A stretch of 64,000 nt of DNA from Streptomyces viridochromogenes DSM 40736 (GCF_000158955.1 NZ_GG657757.1:4184309-4248308), one strand, 5' to 3'. Positions 1-8,209 are shown, numbered from the stretch's first letter. Translations and numbers: made by a program. The notes: generated by a model from the letters alone, not told the origin.

Positions 1-567
1 GAGGCGGGGGGCGGCGGGGTCGCCCACGAAGAGCGGGGCGAGGACCAGCTGGAGTTCGTCGGCGAGGCCCTGGGTGAGCAGCTGGGTGTGGATCAGGCCG
101 CCGCCCTCGACCATGAGCCGACGCACTCCGCGTACGTCGTGCAGGTGGGTGAGGAGGCTCCGCCAGTCGAGGCCGGCGCCGAGCGGGACGACGTCCGTGG
201 CGAGGCCTCGGGCACGGGCGCGTTCGGCGCCCTCGTCGGTGGTGTAGAGAACCTTCTCGCCTCCGGTGTGCCAGAACCGAGCCTCCGGGTCGAGGTCGCC
301 GGTGCCGCTGACGGTGACCTTCAGGGGGTATTCCGGCAGGCCGGCGGCCGTGCGGGCGGCACGCCGCCCGGGTGAGTTGACCAGCAGCCGCGGGTTGTCG
401 GCGCGGATGGTCCCCGCGCCGACCAGGATCGCGTCGACGGAGGCCCGGACCTCGTCGACCCGGTCGAAGTCGGCCGGGCTGGAGAGGAGCAGGCGTTCGG
501 GGCCGGTGTCGTCCAGGTAGCCGTCGAGGGAGACGGCGGCGGACAGCAGGACGTACGGGTGGGGCAT
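1..567 (-). CDS. RibD C-terminal (dihydrofolate reductase-like) reductase, 3' end cut by window
   Basis: The 189 visible codons encode a reductase of the RibD_C/DHFR-like fold, which in riboflavin synthesis reduces the ribosylamino-pyrimidine using NADPH. Seen: N-terminus MPHPYVLLSAAVSLDGYLDD, the typical first strand and SLDG motif; a central VDAILVGAGTIRADNPRLLV block; and VRRLMVEGGGLIHTQLL near the end, the usual cofactor-side glycine motif. The C-terminus lies beyond the window. It is divergent from a MarR gene and close to a GTP cyclohydrolase II gene, so I infer a small pterin or flavin-precursor locus; this could also be a stand-alone pyrimidine or general NADPH reductase. Confidence 0.85.
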   Translation of the reverse strand, partial: MPHPYVLLSAAVSLDGYLDDTGPERLLLSSPADFDRVDEVRASVDAILVGAGTIRADNPRLLVNSPGRRAARTAAGLPEYPLKVTVSGTGDLDPEARFWHTGGEKVLYTTDEGAERARARGLATDVVPLGAGLDWRSLLTHLHDVRGVRRLMVEGGGLIHTQLLTQGLADELQLVLAPLFVGDPAAPRL

Positions 568-648
568 CGACGCGCTCCTCGGAGGCTCGGGTCACGGAGG
601 CGGGGCTGTGCTGGACTGGACCGGGCTGGACCGAAACTGCGGGCTTGG

Positions 649-660
649 TTCAAGTTTGAA
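649..660. promoter_or_regulatory. Operator 1, TTCAA-GT-TTGAA palindrome
   Basis: A 5-2-5 perfect inverted repeat lies 19 bp before the MarR gene start, in the divergent gap between the reductase and MarR genes. Two related palindromes (1224-1239, 1264-1283) precede the GTP cyclohydrolase gene. The common core TTCAA/TTGAA suggests one regulator, most simply the adjacent MarR protein, acting at both promoters. Binding is inferred. Confidence 0.6.
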
Positions 661-679
661 ACAAACCTACACTGGTGGC

Positions 680-1195
680 ATGACGAATCGCTGGCTCACC
701 CCCGAGGAGCAACGCGCCTGGCGCGCGTACATCGCCGCCTCGCTGCTCCTGGAGGACGCGATCGACCGGCAGCTCCAGCAGGACGCCGGCATGCCCCACC
801 TGTACTACTCCATCCTGTCCGTCCTGTCGGAGTCCCCGGAACGGCGGCTGCGCATGACCGACCTCGCCGAGCGGCTGAAGATCACGCGCAGCCGGCTGAC
901 GTACGCGGTGACGCGGCTGGAGAAGGACGGCATGCTGCGGCGTGAGGCCTGCCGGTACGACAAGCGGGGGAGCATCGCGGCCCTGACCGACGAGGGGTTC
1001 GCCGTACTGGAGCGCGCCGCGCCCGGGCATGTCGAGACCGTGCGGAGCTTCCTCTTCGACCGGCTCAGCGAGGAGCAGGTGGGGCAGTTGGAGGAGATCT
1101 CCTCGGCGATCGCGCAGGGGCTCCAGGAGGACGGGGCGCGGCCGGCGTCGGACGACGTGCCGTGGCGGCGGAGGTCGTCGACGGCCTGTTCGTGA
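680..1195 (+). CDS. MarR-family transcriptional regulator
   Basis: A 171-residue MarR-type repressor with a winged helix around residues 55-115: LRMTDLAERLKITRSRLTYA is the recognition region and KDGMLRREACRYDKRGSIAALT the wing. MarR proteins bind palindromes as dimers and release them on binding a small phenolic or oxidant ligand. The ATG at 680 (MTNRWLTPEEQRAW) is preferred over an upstream in-frame start at 608 because that reading would run through the operator at 649-660. With that operator just before it, autoregulation and control of the divergent reductase are likely. Confidence 0.9.
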   Translation: MTNRWLTPEEQRAWRAYIAASLLLEDAIDRQLQQDAGMPHLYYSILSVLSESPERRLRMTDLAERLKITRSRLTYAVTRLEKDGMLRREACRYDKRGSIAALTDEGFAVLERAAPGHVETVRSFLFDRLSEEQVGQLEEISSAIAQGLQEDGARPASDDVPWRRRSSTACS

Positions 1196-1223
1196 GGGAC
1201 GTCACAAGGACCCGGCGGTCGTT

Positions 1224-1239
1224 GCTTCAAATTTAAAGC
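1224..1239. promoter_or_regulatory. Operator 2, GCTTCAAATTTAAAGC near-palindrome
   Basis: GCTT-C-AAATTT-A-AAGC differs from a perfect palindrome at one pair. It lies between the MarR stop and the GTP cyclohydrolase start and shares the TTCAA core of operator 1. Confidence 0.6.
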
Positions 1240-1263
1240 ACGAGTAGGGTTCCGATCGTGGAT

Positions 1264-1283
1264 CTGCTTCAAATCTGAAGCAG
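1264..1283. promoter_or_regulatory. Operator 3, CTGCTTCA-AATC-TGAAGCAG palindrome
   Basis: Eight-base perfect arms around a 4-base centre, ending 48 bp before the ribA-type start. Its spacing from operator 2 (about 40 bp centre to centre, four helical turns) would place two dimers on the same DNA face. Confidence 0.65.
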
Positions 1284-1331
1284 TCCAGCACGGCTGTGCA
1301 GCCGAACAGGAACGGAACCCGGAGGCCCCGC

Positions 1332-1973
1332 ATGCCCGACACTCCCACCGTCGTCGCCACCCCGCGCTCCCGCGTCCGGGTCCCGCTGCGCTTCCAGGAC
1401 GGTTACGAGGCCGACGCCGAGCTCGTCACCTTCCACGGTCTGGCCGACGGCCAGGAGCACGTGGCCGTCGTCCTGGGCGAGCCCGGACCGGTTCCGCTGG
1501 TGCGGCTGCACTCCGAGTGCCTGACCGGGGACGTGTTCGGCTCGGCCCGCTGCGACTGCGGTCCGCAGCTGCGCGAGGCCGTCGAGCGCATAGCCGACCG
1601 CGGCGGCGTGCTCCTCTACCTCCGCCAGGAGGGCCGGGGCATCGGCCTCTACAACAAGCTCGACGCGTACGCCCTCCAGGACCAGGGCCTCGACACGTAC
1701 GAGGCGAACGCGGCCCTGGGGCTGCCCGAGGACGCCCGCGACTACACGGCGGCGGCCCAGATGCTGCGGGCCCTGGGCATCGGCGAGTTGGACCTGCTCT
1801 CCAACAACCCCGACAAAGCGGACCAGTTGCGCACCCTGGGCGTCGATGTCCGCGACCGGATCCCCACGGGTGTCTTCACCACCGCGCACAACGTCCGCTA
1901 CCTGCGCGCGAAGGTCCTCCAGACGCAGCACACGCTGCCGCTCGCCGCGCTGACGGAGCTGAGCGCCGGCTGA
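1332..1973 (+). CDS. ribA: GTP cyclohydrolase II
   Basis: A 213-residue stand-alone GTP cyclohydrolase II, which opens the imidazole ring of GTP and removes formate and pyrophosphate to give the first riboflavin or deazaflavin pyrimidine. Seen: the zinc cysteines 63, 74 and 76 in HSECLTGDVFGSARCDCG, the LRQEGRGIGLYNKLDAYALQ motif with the catalytic region, and the C-terminal NNPDK block. There is no DHBP synthase domain, unlike RibBA fusions. GGAGG at 1321-1325 sets the start at 1332 rather than an upstream in-frame codon at 1296. Two palindromic operators precede it, so it is probably a regulated paralogue of the housekeeping enzyme. Confidence 0.92.
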   Translation: MPDTPTVVATPRSRVRVPLRFQDGYEADAELVTFHGLADGQEHVAVVLGEPGPVPLVRLHSECLTGDVFGSARCDCGPQLREAVERIADRGGVLLYLRQEGRGIGLYNKLDAYALQDQGLDTYEANAALGLPEDARDYTAAAQMLRALGIGELDLLSNNPDKADQLRTLGVDVRDRIPTGVFTTAHNVRYLRAKVLQTQHTLPLAALTELSAG

Positions 1974-2008
1974 CGCTTCCCGGCCGCTGCCGGTCGGCGA
2001 ACGGAACT

Positions 2009-2033
2009 GCTTGCCCTTCGGCTCATCGGGTAC
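2009..2033 (+). promoter_or_regulatory. Candidate SigB-type promoter (GCTT-N15-GGGTAC)
   Basis: GCTT at 2009-2012 and GGGTAC at 2028-2033, separated by 15 bp, match the GNNT-N14-16-GGGTAC consensus known for SigB-family sigma factors of Streptomyces. It lies about 40 bp before the MarR start at 2074. A SigB-type sigma gene sits at 8210. Prediction only. Confidence 0.45.
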
Positions 2034-2073
2034 AGCCTTTGAAAGAGGGCGACCTCAGCAGTACCCGGAGCTT

Positions 2074-2601
2074 ATGGAAAGTGACCGTTTCGTGACCGAA
2101 CTCGGCGGCCCCGGTGACCACCGGGCGAGGAGACCGGGCGACGGCCCGGAGGCCGTCGCGTCACAGATCGCCGATGCGGTGGACAGCCTGGCGGCCCTGT
2201 GGTCGGTCGCCGCGCAGAACGCGTCCCTGCGTCTGTCCCTGCACCAGTTGCGCGCGCTGCGCACACTGGAGGCGGCGCCCGGCCTGAACCTCACGACCCT
2301 GGCCGACCGGCTGGACATCGGCCTCCCGACGGCCAGCCGCCTCTGCGACCGCCTCGCGGCGGCCGGCCTCCTGGAGCGCGCCCCGCACCCCGACACCCGC
2401 CGTGAGGTGCAGCTGCGGCTCACCACCCACGGACAGCATGTCCTGGGCGAGGTCGCGGGCCGCCGCGCCGAGGCCCTGACCACGGCCCTGGCAGCGATGC
2501 GACCGGCGGAACGGGCGGCGTTGAGCACGGGGTTGCGGGGGTTCCTCGCGGCCCAGGACGCGAACGTGCCCCGCCCGGGCGGAACGAACGGAACCGGCTG
2601 A
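2074..2601 (+). CDS. MarR-family transcriptional regulator
   Basis: A 175-residue MarR-type protein with the helix-turn-helix LNLTTLADRLDIGLPTASRLCDRL (about residues 65-90) and the wing PHPDTRREVQLRLT. GGAG six bases before the ATG at 2074 supports that start over one at 2011. It is clearly related to the MarR protein at 7420-7914 (shared SRLCDRL..AG..ER....DRREV.L.L pattern); the two flank the stressosome genes. A SigB-type promoter precedes it, so it may belong to the general stress regulon. Ligand and targets are unknown. Confidence 0.85.
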   Translation: MESDRFVTELGGPGDHRARRPGDGPEAVASQIADAVDSLAALWSVAAQNASLRLSLHQLRALRTLEAAPGLNLTTLADRLDIGLPTASRLCDRLAAAGLLERAPHPDTRREVQLRLTTHGQHVLGEVAGRRAEALTTALAAMRPAERAALSTGLRGFLAAQDANVPRPGGTNGTG

Positions 2602-3051
2602 CGGCGCCGGGGCGCGTGCGCCGGGCCGGGCGCGATGACGAATCCGGGCCAGTGGGCCGGGAGACGGTGCCGGCAGAAAGCCCGGCCACTGAGCCGGGGG
2701 ACGGCACGGCGGGCCCGGGCGACCGCCAGAAGACCCGCCCTCGAACCGGCGGACGACGAGCTGCACGCCGCCGGCATCGCCCCGGCCACCGAGCGCTGCG
2801 CCCGCGGCAATGTTGCCGCGGTCTGCGGCCACGTCCACCAGGGCGACCGCGGAACGCCTCACCGGCGAACCGGAGGTCGCCGCCGACAGAAAGCCCCGCC
2901 ACCAAGCCGACAGACGATCCCGAAACCCCACCGGAGACCGGGAGACGGCCCCGCCACAAGGCCCCGCCCCAAGACGGCGGACGACGACAGCGGAACAACT
3001 CACCGGCGAACCGGCCCCACGCCCGGTCGGTCCTCGAAACCCCGGTGCTTG
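2602..3051. repeat. Repeat-rich intergenic region
   Basis: A 450-bp convergent gap with no convincing gene. It contains imperfect repeats: CTCACCGGCGAACCGG is exact at 2858-2873 and 2999-3014, and the surrounding 24 bases match with two differences. GGCGGACGACGA-type and AAAGCCCxGCCA-type segments also recur. Long reading frames cross it on both strands but are low-complexity Arg/Gly/Pro products with no recognisable domain. Confidence 0.5.
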
Positions 3052-4125
3052 TCAGCCCGTCGAGTCGGCGCGGCGCGCCGCGGGGCCCCCGCCGCCCAGT
3101 ACCGCCACGCACGTGTCGTCGCTCACCGGACGGGCCGCGCTGCCCGCGTCCCTGAGGATCACCGCTGCCATCAGCGCCGGGTCGCAGCCGAGGAGCACGG
3201 TGTCCTCGGGGGACGTCCAGCGGCCGGGCAGGCCGTCGCTGTGCAGGACGAGGAGGCTGTCGTCCTGCCACGGCACCCGCTGCACGGGCACCGACGCCGG
3301 GGCCTGGGCGCCCACGATGCCGGGCTGGGACAGCAGTGGCTTCCATGTACCGCCGGTGCGCAGGCGGGCACCGACGTTGCCGATCCCGGCGAAGTGCAAC
3401 CGCCCGGACGCGAGGTCGAGTTGGGCCACGGCGACGGCCGCGCCCCGGGTGGGGCGCAGGGCCCGGCCGAGGTGCCGCAGTATCTCGGCCGGCGGCAGGC
3501 CCGCCGCCCCGCGCAGCTCCTTCACGGCGGCGTCGGACGCCTCCGCGGCCTTGGCCCCGTGACCGAGCCCGTCGGCGAGCAGGAGGGTGAGGCGGTCGCC
3601 GTCGCCCACGTGGCTCCAGGCGTCGCCGGAGTGCTCGGCCCGGCCCAGCGGGACGTTGACGCCACCCGCGCTCGGCCCGCCCCGCGGGGAAGTCCCCGTC
3701 CGGCCGGCGGGCGGTTCGTGGTCGATGCGCGCCACGGCCACGGTGCCCCGGCCGGGTGCGCTGTGCAGGTCGAAGTCGTTCGCTATGCGCCGGCACGTGC
3801 CGAGGCCGGCGCCCAGGGAGGACGCGGTGGTGTAGCCGTCACGCATCGCCACCGCGATGTCCGGGATGCCGGGGCCGTGGTCGAGCGAGACGAGCTGCAC
3901 CGACTGGCGAGGGCCGCCACTGTGCGCGCGCTCGACGAGGTTGATGAGCATGTGCCCGCCGTCCGCGTGCCGGATCAGGTTGGTCGCCAGTTCCGTCGCC
4001 ACGAGCGCCGCGGTCGCCGTGCGGTGGGTGCCGAGCCCGGCGCACGCACTGGCCTCCTCGGCCGCCACCCGGACGTCCCGCACCCGGGTCGAGTCGTCCA
4101 CCGGCACGTCCCAGACCCTGCTCAT
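3052..4125 (-). CDS. RsbT-like ATPase fused to RsbX-like PP2C phosphatase
   Basis: A 357-residue two-domain regulator. Residues about 1-140 are a GHKL serine kinase/anti-sigma-type ATPase: AALVATELATNLIRHA is the N box, DHGPGIPD the G1 box and ASSLGAGLGTCRRIANDF the G2 region. Residues about 165-345 are a SpoIIE/RsbX-type phosphatase with LADGLGHGAKAAEAS and the C-terminal SDDTCVAVL metal site. RsbT phosphorylates and RsbX dephosphorylates stressosome proteins in Bacillus, so this fusion joins the two opposing activities. Its ATG overlaps the stop of the preceding rsbT by one base; it is last in the rsbR-rsbS-rsbT operon. The upstream in-frame start at 4164 would lie inside rsbT. Confidence 0.88.
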   Translation of the reverse strand: MSRVWDVPVDDSTRVRDVRVAAEEASACAGLGTHRTATAALVATELATNLIRHADGGHMLINLVERAHSGGPRQSVQLVSLDHGPGIPDIAVAMRDGYTTASSLGAGLGTCRRIANDFDLHSAPGRGTVAVARIDHEPPAGRTGTSPRGGPSAGGVNVPLGRAEHSGDAWSHVGDGDRLTLLLADGLGHGAKAAEASDAAVKELRGAAGLPPAEILRHLGRALRPTRGAAVAVAQLDLASGRLHFAGIGNVGARLRTGGTWKPLLSQPGIVGAQAPASVPVQRVPWQDDSLLVLHSDGLPGRWTSPEDTVLLGCDPALMAAVILRDAGSAARPVSDDTCVAVLGGGGPAARRADSTG

Positions 4126-4568
4126 CACACCCCCGGTCGGGACGGCGGCACGGCGGTCGCCCACGCGGTCACGGTGACGGTGGTCCCCTCGCCGGGCCGG
4201 CTCTCCACGTCGAACTCATGGACCAGCCGCTTCGCCCCGCTCATACCGAGGCCGAGCCCGCCGCCGCTGGTGTAGCCGTCGGTCATCGCCTGGTCCAGAT
4301 CCCTGATCCCGGGCCCGGCGTCGACGAAGGCCAGCCGCAGCCCGTGTGACTGCCCGGTGTCCAGCGGGGTGATCATCACATGGCCGCCTCCGCCGTGGAC
4401 GAGGGTGTTGCGGGCCAGCTCGCTGGCGGCGGTGACGAGCTTGGTCTGCTGCACCAGCCCGAAGCCGAGCTCGGCGGCGGCCTGCCGGACCTGCTGCCGT
4501 ACCCAGGCCAGGTCGGCGTCCGAGCCGATCGGCAGGCTGGCCGGGGCGGCATGGCGCGAGGCCTGCAT
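4125..4568 (-). CDS. rsbT: RsbT-like serine/threonine kinase
   Basis: A 147-residue GHKL kinase of the stressosome, expected to phosphorylate RsbS and RsbR and then activate a PP2C phosphatase. Seen: LVTAASELARNTLVHGGGG (N box), VDAGPGIRDLDQAMTDGYTSGGGLGLGMSGAKRLV (G1 and G2 boxes) and a C-terminal PGEGTTVTV strand. The ATG at 4568 overlaps the rsbS stop (TGATG) and sits six bases after GGGGAG; the GTG at 4571 would be only three bases from it. Tightly coupled to rsbS and to the downstream fusion gene. Confidence 0.9.
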   Translation of the reverse strand: MQASRHAAPASLPIGSDADLAWVRQQVRQAAAELGFGLVQQTKLVTAASELARNTLVHGGGGHVMITPLDTGQSHGLRLAFVDAGPGIRDLDQAMTDGYTSGGGLGLGMSGAKRLVHEFDVESRPGEGTTVTVTAWATAVPPSRPGV

Positions 4569-5011
4569 CACGGACTCCCCTCGCCCTGCCGCTCACCGGC
4601 GGTGAGCATCTCCATCGCGCGTTCGACATCCAGGGCGGTCAGCAGTCCGGGCAGGGTGAGGCCCAGCTCGACCAGGGTGATGGCCACCGCCGGGCGCATT
4701 CCGGCCAGCACCGTACGGGCGGCCAGCAGTTCGGCTCCCGCGGCGATCTCGGCGAGGACCCGGCCCAGGAAGGAGTCGACGATCTCCACGCCGGAGATGT
4801 CGATGACCACACCGGTCACCCGGGTGTGCGCGATCCGGTCCGTGATGTCCTGCTGGAGCTGCTCGGCCATGCCGTCGTGCAACTCCCCCTGGAGGGTGAC
4901 CAGCAGGATGTCGCCCAGCTTGAGGACGGGGACCGTGAAGGCGTGCCCGCCCGCGGCCCCGGCCACCGGGTGTCCGTACCCGGCGGGCCCGTTGCCCCCG
5001 GCCCCGGTCAC
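4568..5011 (-). CDS. rsbS: RsbS-like STAS-domain stressosome scaffold
   Basis: A 147-residue protein with a single STAS domain (about residues 25-130): LGDILLVTLQGELHDGMAEQ, then VVIDISGVEIVDSFLGRVLAE, where the serine equivalent to the RsbT target is expected, and AGMRPAVAITLVELGLTLPG. Its first 25 residues are Gly-rich. The GTG start overlaps the rsbR stop in GTGA. RsbS and RsbR co-assemble into the stressosome core; here both sit in one operon with their kinase. Confidence 0.9.
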   Translation of the reverse strand: MTGAGGNGPAGYGHPVAGAAGGHAFTVPVLKLGDILLVTLQGELHDGMAEQLQQDITDRIAHTRVTGVVIDISGVEIVDSFLGRVLAEIAAGAELLAARTVLAGMRPAVAITLVELGLTLPGLLTALDVERAMEMLTAGERQGEGSP

Positions 5012-5907
5012 CGCGCTCCCGCGTCCGCCGCCGGGACCGGCCCGATGGCGACGCCCTGCCGGCTGAGCGCGTAGGCCAGGGCGTCCGCCAGGCTCGCGCG
5101 GGTGAGCACCGTACCGAGGTCGATGCCCAGGTGGACTATGGTCTGCGCGATCGCGGGCCGGATCCCGGAGACGATGCACTCGGCGCCCATCAGGCGCGCC
5201 GCCGCCACCGTCTTCATCAGGTGCTGGGCGACCAGCGAGTCGACCGTGGGCACGCCGGTGATGTCGAGGATGGCGTACCGGGCGCGCTCGGCGACGATCG
5301 CGTCCAGCAGGCTCTCCATGACGACCTGGCTGCGGGCGCTGTCCAGCGTGCCGATCAGCGGAACGGCGACCGTGCTCTCCCAGAGCTTGATCACCGGGGT
5401 GGCCACCTCGTGCAGCTGCTCGCGCTGTCGTGCGATGACCTCCTCGCCCGCGCTGACCGTGGTCTCCAACACGACCAGGCGCAGCGTGCCGAGGAGCACG
5501 GTCAGCGCCACCACGCATTCCTGCGCCTCGGGGGAGTGCGGGTCCGGGAACTCGGCGCGCAGCACCTCCGTCGCCGGCTCGCGCAGCGCGGCGACCTCCC
5601 TGGCGACGCCGTCCGGGTCGAGGCCCGTGCGGGCGCGGGAGGCCGCCATCCGCCCCAACTGGTCGCGCACCGCCTCGAAGCCGGACGCCCGGATGTCCTC
5701 CAGCCGCCCGGAGGCCGCCACCGCGGCCAGCGCAGCCGCCACGGCCCTGCCCGCCTCGACCGCCTCGTCGCGGGATACGGTGAAGACCGTGCGGAACAGC
5801 GCCGCGTCCGCCCAGCGTTGGGCGATCTGTTCCCGGCGCCGTTCGAGGAAGGCGCTCACCTGCTGTGCGACCGGCTCCTGGTCCGCGTTCTCTTCCGACA
5901 CCGTCAC
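5008..5907 (-). CDS. rsbR: RsbR-like stressosome sensor with C-terminal STAS domain
   Basis: A 299-residue RsbR paralogue. Residues about 1-160 form the variable helical sensor half (RREQIAQRWADAALFRTVFTVSRD...). Residues about 180-285 are the STAS domain with LHEVATPVIKLWESTVAVPLIG, LDITGVPTVDS and SGIRPAIAQTIVHLGID, the regions carrying the two RsbT-target threonines. A GGGAG eight bases upstream places the start at the GTG at 5907; earlier in-frame codons to 6024 give an unrelated N-terminus. Probably the input module of the stressosome; no ligand can be inferred. Confidence 0.88.
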   Translation of the reverse strand: MTVSEENADQEPVAQQVSAFLERRREQIAQRWADAALFRTVFTVSRDEAVEAGRAVAAALAAVAASGRLEDIRASGFEAVRDQLGRMAASRARTGLDPDGVAREVAALREPATEVLRAEFPDPHSPEAQECVVALTVLLGTLRLVVLETTVSAGEEVIARQREQLHEVATPVIKLWESTVAVPLIGTLDSARSQVVMESLLDAIVAERARYAILDITGVPTVDSLVAQHLMKTVAAARLMGAECIVSGIRPAIAQTIVHLGIDLGTVLTRASLADALAYALSRQGVAIGPVPAADAGAR

Positions 5908-6020
5908 TTGTATCGCTCCCTTGCACGGGCAGGACCGAGGTCGCGCCGCGGCGCCTCCGCCGTTACTTGCCGTATGACAAACATTAGTGCCGACGGGCGA
6001 CACCACCAAACAAGTCCTCG

Positions 6021-7226
6021 TCAACTCTCACGACCTGCGCCTTCCCCCATCCCCTGCCTCCCACGCCAGTCCAGACACACCACCAGGGCGTCGTCGTCCG
6101 CGACGGATCCGCCGCGATGGCCGGTCAGTTCGCGCAGGATGGCCCGGGGCACCTCGGCGGCCGGGAGCAGCCGGGTCGACTGGATCGCCCGGGCCAGCGC
6201 GGCGTCCCCGTACGCCTCTCCGCCCGGCGAGGCCACGTCGTACACCCCGTCGCTGACGAAGACCAGCCGGTCGCCGGGCTCGGCCCAGAACTCCTGGACG
6301 ACGTAGTCGGTCTCCTCGAACATGCCGAGCGGCAGCTGGGCCTCGAAGGACACCCGCTCCACCACGCCCCGGCGCAGCCGCAGCAGTTGCGGGGAACCGG
6401 CGTCCACGGCCCGGACCCGCCCGGTGGCGAGCTCGAAGTCGAGCATGAGCATGGACAGGTAGCAGCGGCCCCGGTAGTGGGCGTACACCGCCTGGTCGGC
6501 CAGGGCCGCCTGGTCGGCGAGGGGCAGGCCGGCCCGGCGTGCGTTGCGCAGGGCGCTGATCGCCAGGTTCGTCAGCAGGGAGGCCTCTATGCCCTCGCCC
6601 ATGCCGTTGGTGACGTAGAGACTGAGCCGGTCGGCCGTGGCGGACCAGTCGAAGTTGTCGCCGAAGATCGCGTACGCCGGTTCCAGCTGCGCGCCCAGCT
6701 CGTACTCGGGGCGGGCGCAGGAGCGGCCGGGCAGCAACTGCCACTGCATCTCGGCGGCCAGGGTCAGCCGGTCCCTGCGGCGCGCCTGGAGGTACAGGTC
6801 GGTGTCCCGCTCGGCCACCACCACCTCGTGCCCGAGCACCTCGGCGATCTCGGTCAGTTCGCCCAGGCAGTCGTCGAGGTGCGCACCGCCGGGCAGGGTC
6901 ACCGTCAGTACGCCGAGCCGGTCGCCGCGCACGGTGACCGGCAGATGCGCGCGCACGCGGCTGTCCGAAAGGGGTTCCAGGTGCGGCTCCTGCGCGCCGA
7001 AGGCCCGCCCCGCCGGGCTGTTGTGCACGGACACCGGCTGCAGGGTGTGCGGCAGCACGGACACCGGCTGAAGCACCGTCAGTCCGTAGTCGGCCAGGAA
7101 CAGCTCGACGGAGTCCGCCGTGTACTGATCGGTCAGTACACGACGGACCGCGTCCAGCAGTTGGTGGGGGGCCGCCGTGCGCAACGCGCGCTCGGCGGCC
7201 ACGAATCTGTCCACAAGAATGGTCAT
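6021..7226 (-). CDS. GAF-like sensor with SpoIIE/PP2C-type phosphatase domain
   Basis: 401 residues: a GAF-like half (about 10-150) and a SpoIIE-type half (about 165-390). It probably acts downstream of RsbT, as RsbU does, on an anti-sigma antagonist. The metal motifs are unusual: the first is GDNFDW, and the expected DxxGHG motif reads TNGMGEG, so one metal-binding Asp is Asn. The late acidic pair is present in SVADDDALVVCLDW. From memory, similar Asn variants exist in other actinobacteria, so it may be a sub-family with altered activity. It lies upstream of rsbR on the same strand with a gap of about 110 bp. The ribosome binding site is weak. Confidence 0.85.
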   Translation of the reverse strand: MTILVDRFVAAERALRTAAPHQLLDAVRRVLTDQYTADSVELFLADYGLTVLQPVSVLPHTLQPVSVHNSPAGRAFGAQEPHLEPLSDSRVRAHLPVTVRGDRLGVLTVTLPGGAHLDDCLGELTEIAEVLGHEVVVAERDTDLYLQARRRDRLTLAAEMQWQLLPGRSCARPEYELGAQLEPAYAIFGDNFDWSATADRLSLYVTNGMGEGIEASLLTNLAISALRNARRAGLPLADQAALADQAVYAHYRGRCYLSMLMLDFELATGRVRAVDAGSPQLLRLRRGVVERVSFEAQLPLGMFEETDYVVQEFWAEPGDRLVFVSDGVYDVASPGGEAYGDAALARAIQSTRLLPAAEVPRAILRELTGHRGGSVADDDALVVCLDWRGRQGMGEGAGRES

Positions 7227-7419
7227 TTCGGTCAGAACACCTATCTCTGATCGGTCGTCTACGAATGAAGGGGTACGGATCCTGGAGCGCAGGTCATCCG
7301 GTACGGGGCGGGCGCGCGCGGCCGCGGGCGCGGTGGGCGACGGCCGCCCCCGCGCCGGCTTCGGCCCTCGCCGCCCGCACGCCTAGTACGCTGACGGCCA
7401 CCCCGGTGCCTGCGAGAGT

Positions 7420-7914
7420 GTGACTGTGACTTCCCTCCGACCCCGCCCTGAGCCAGCAGAGGTCGCTCGTGTGACCTCCACGGCTGCGGAGTTGCTGGAG
7501 GTCCTCTGGGGCCGGGCCTCGACGGCACCCGCCTCCGCGTCCCAGCTGCGTGTGCTGCTCATCCTCGAACACCACGAGGGCATCAACCTGCGCACCCTGG
7601 CCGACTCCCTCGCCTCCACGCCGCCCTCGACCAGCCGGCTCTGCGACCGGTTGCAGGCGGCCGGGTTCGTCGAGCGTGTGGTGAGTGCGGTGGACCGGCG
7701 CGAGGTGCGCCTGCAGCTCAGCAGCCGGGGCCGGGCCTTCCTGGCCGACCTGCGTATCCGCCGGGAGCAGGCGCTGCGCGCGGTGCTCGACCAGATGCCC
7801 GCGGCGAAGCGGGTGGCCTTGCTCCAGGGGCTGGAGGCGTTCTGCGACGCGGCGGCGGCCCAGATACACCACGACTCCGACGACGTCCCCGCGTCCGACA
7901 CCCGGACTGCCTGA
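7420..7914 (+). CDS. MarR-family transcriptional regulator
   Basis: A 164-residue MarR-type regulator: INLRTLADSLASTPPSTSRLCDRLQAAGFVERV is the helix-turn-helix and DRREVRLQLSSRGRAFL the wing. It is a paralogue of the protein at 2074-2601. Divergent from the PP2C gene and upstream of the sigma gene with a 295-bp gap, it is well placed to control either. Starts at 7420 or 7426 (both GTG) are possible. A GGGTAC hexamer at 7271-7276 lies upstream, but I find no matching GNNT element at 14-16 bp. Confidence 0.82.
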   Translation: MTVTSLRPRPEPAEVARVTSTAAELLEVLWGRASTAPASASQLRVLLILEHHEGINLRTLADSLASTPPSTSRLCDRLQAAGFVERVVSAVDRREVRLQLSSRGRAFLADLRIRREQALRAVLDQMPAAKRVALLQGLEAFCDAAAAQIHHDSDDVPASDTRTA

Positions 7915-8209
7915 ACTGCCCGTCGTGGCACCGGGTTGTACATTCCGGATCCTTCCCCGTGCCCGTCCGCCACGGCTACTTTGTTGCTGTGCGACTATGG
8001 TTGTCAAACGACAACTGTCCGCTCCTCGCATCCCTCGACCTCCTCTCCGCATTCCTGGTCCGAGTACCCCGACAACGCGCCGACCTGCGTCGACTGTGGT
8101 CTACGTCTCTGCGCGGGGTGCCCGGGGCATGAGCCCGGCAAGCGCGGGTAGCGGGGCGGGAGGTGGCCTGTCGGGGGATGGGAGCGGGCCGGAACCAGAG
8201 GGAGGGCCC

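Noticed and set aside
2161..3003. 280-codon minus-strand frame across the second MarR gene and the repeat region
   Set aside because: Arg/Gly/Pro-rich antisense reading of a real gene and repeats; no domain and no start signal.
7936..8151. 71-codon frame with CVDCGLRLCAGC motif between the MarR and sigma genes
   Set aside because: Two CxxC pairs look zinc-finger-like, but the frame opens only with TTG, lacks a ribosome binding site, and its first half has poor codon bias; no family match.
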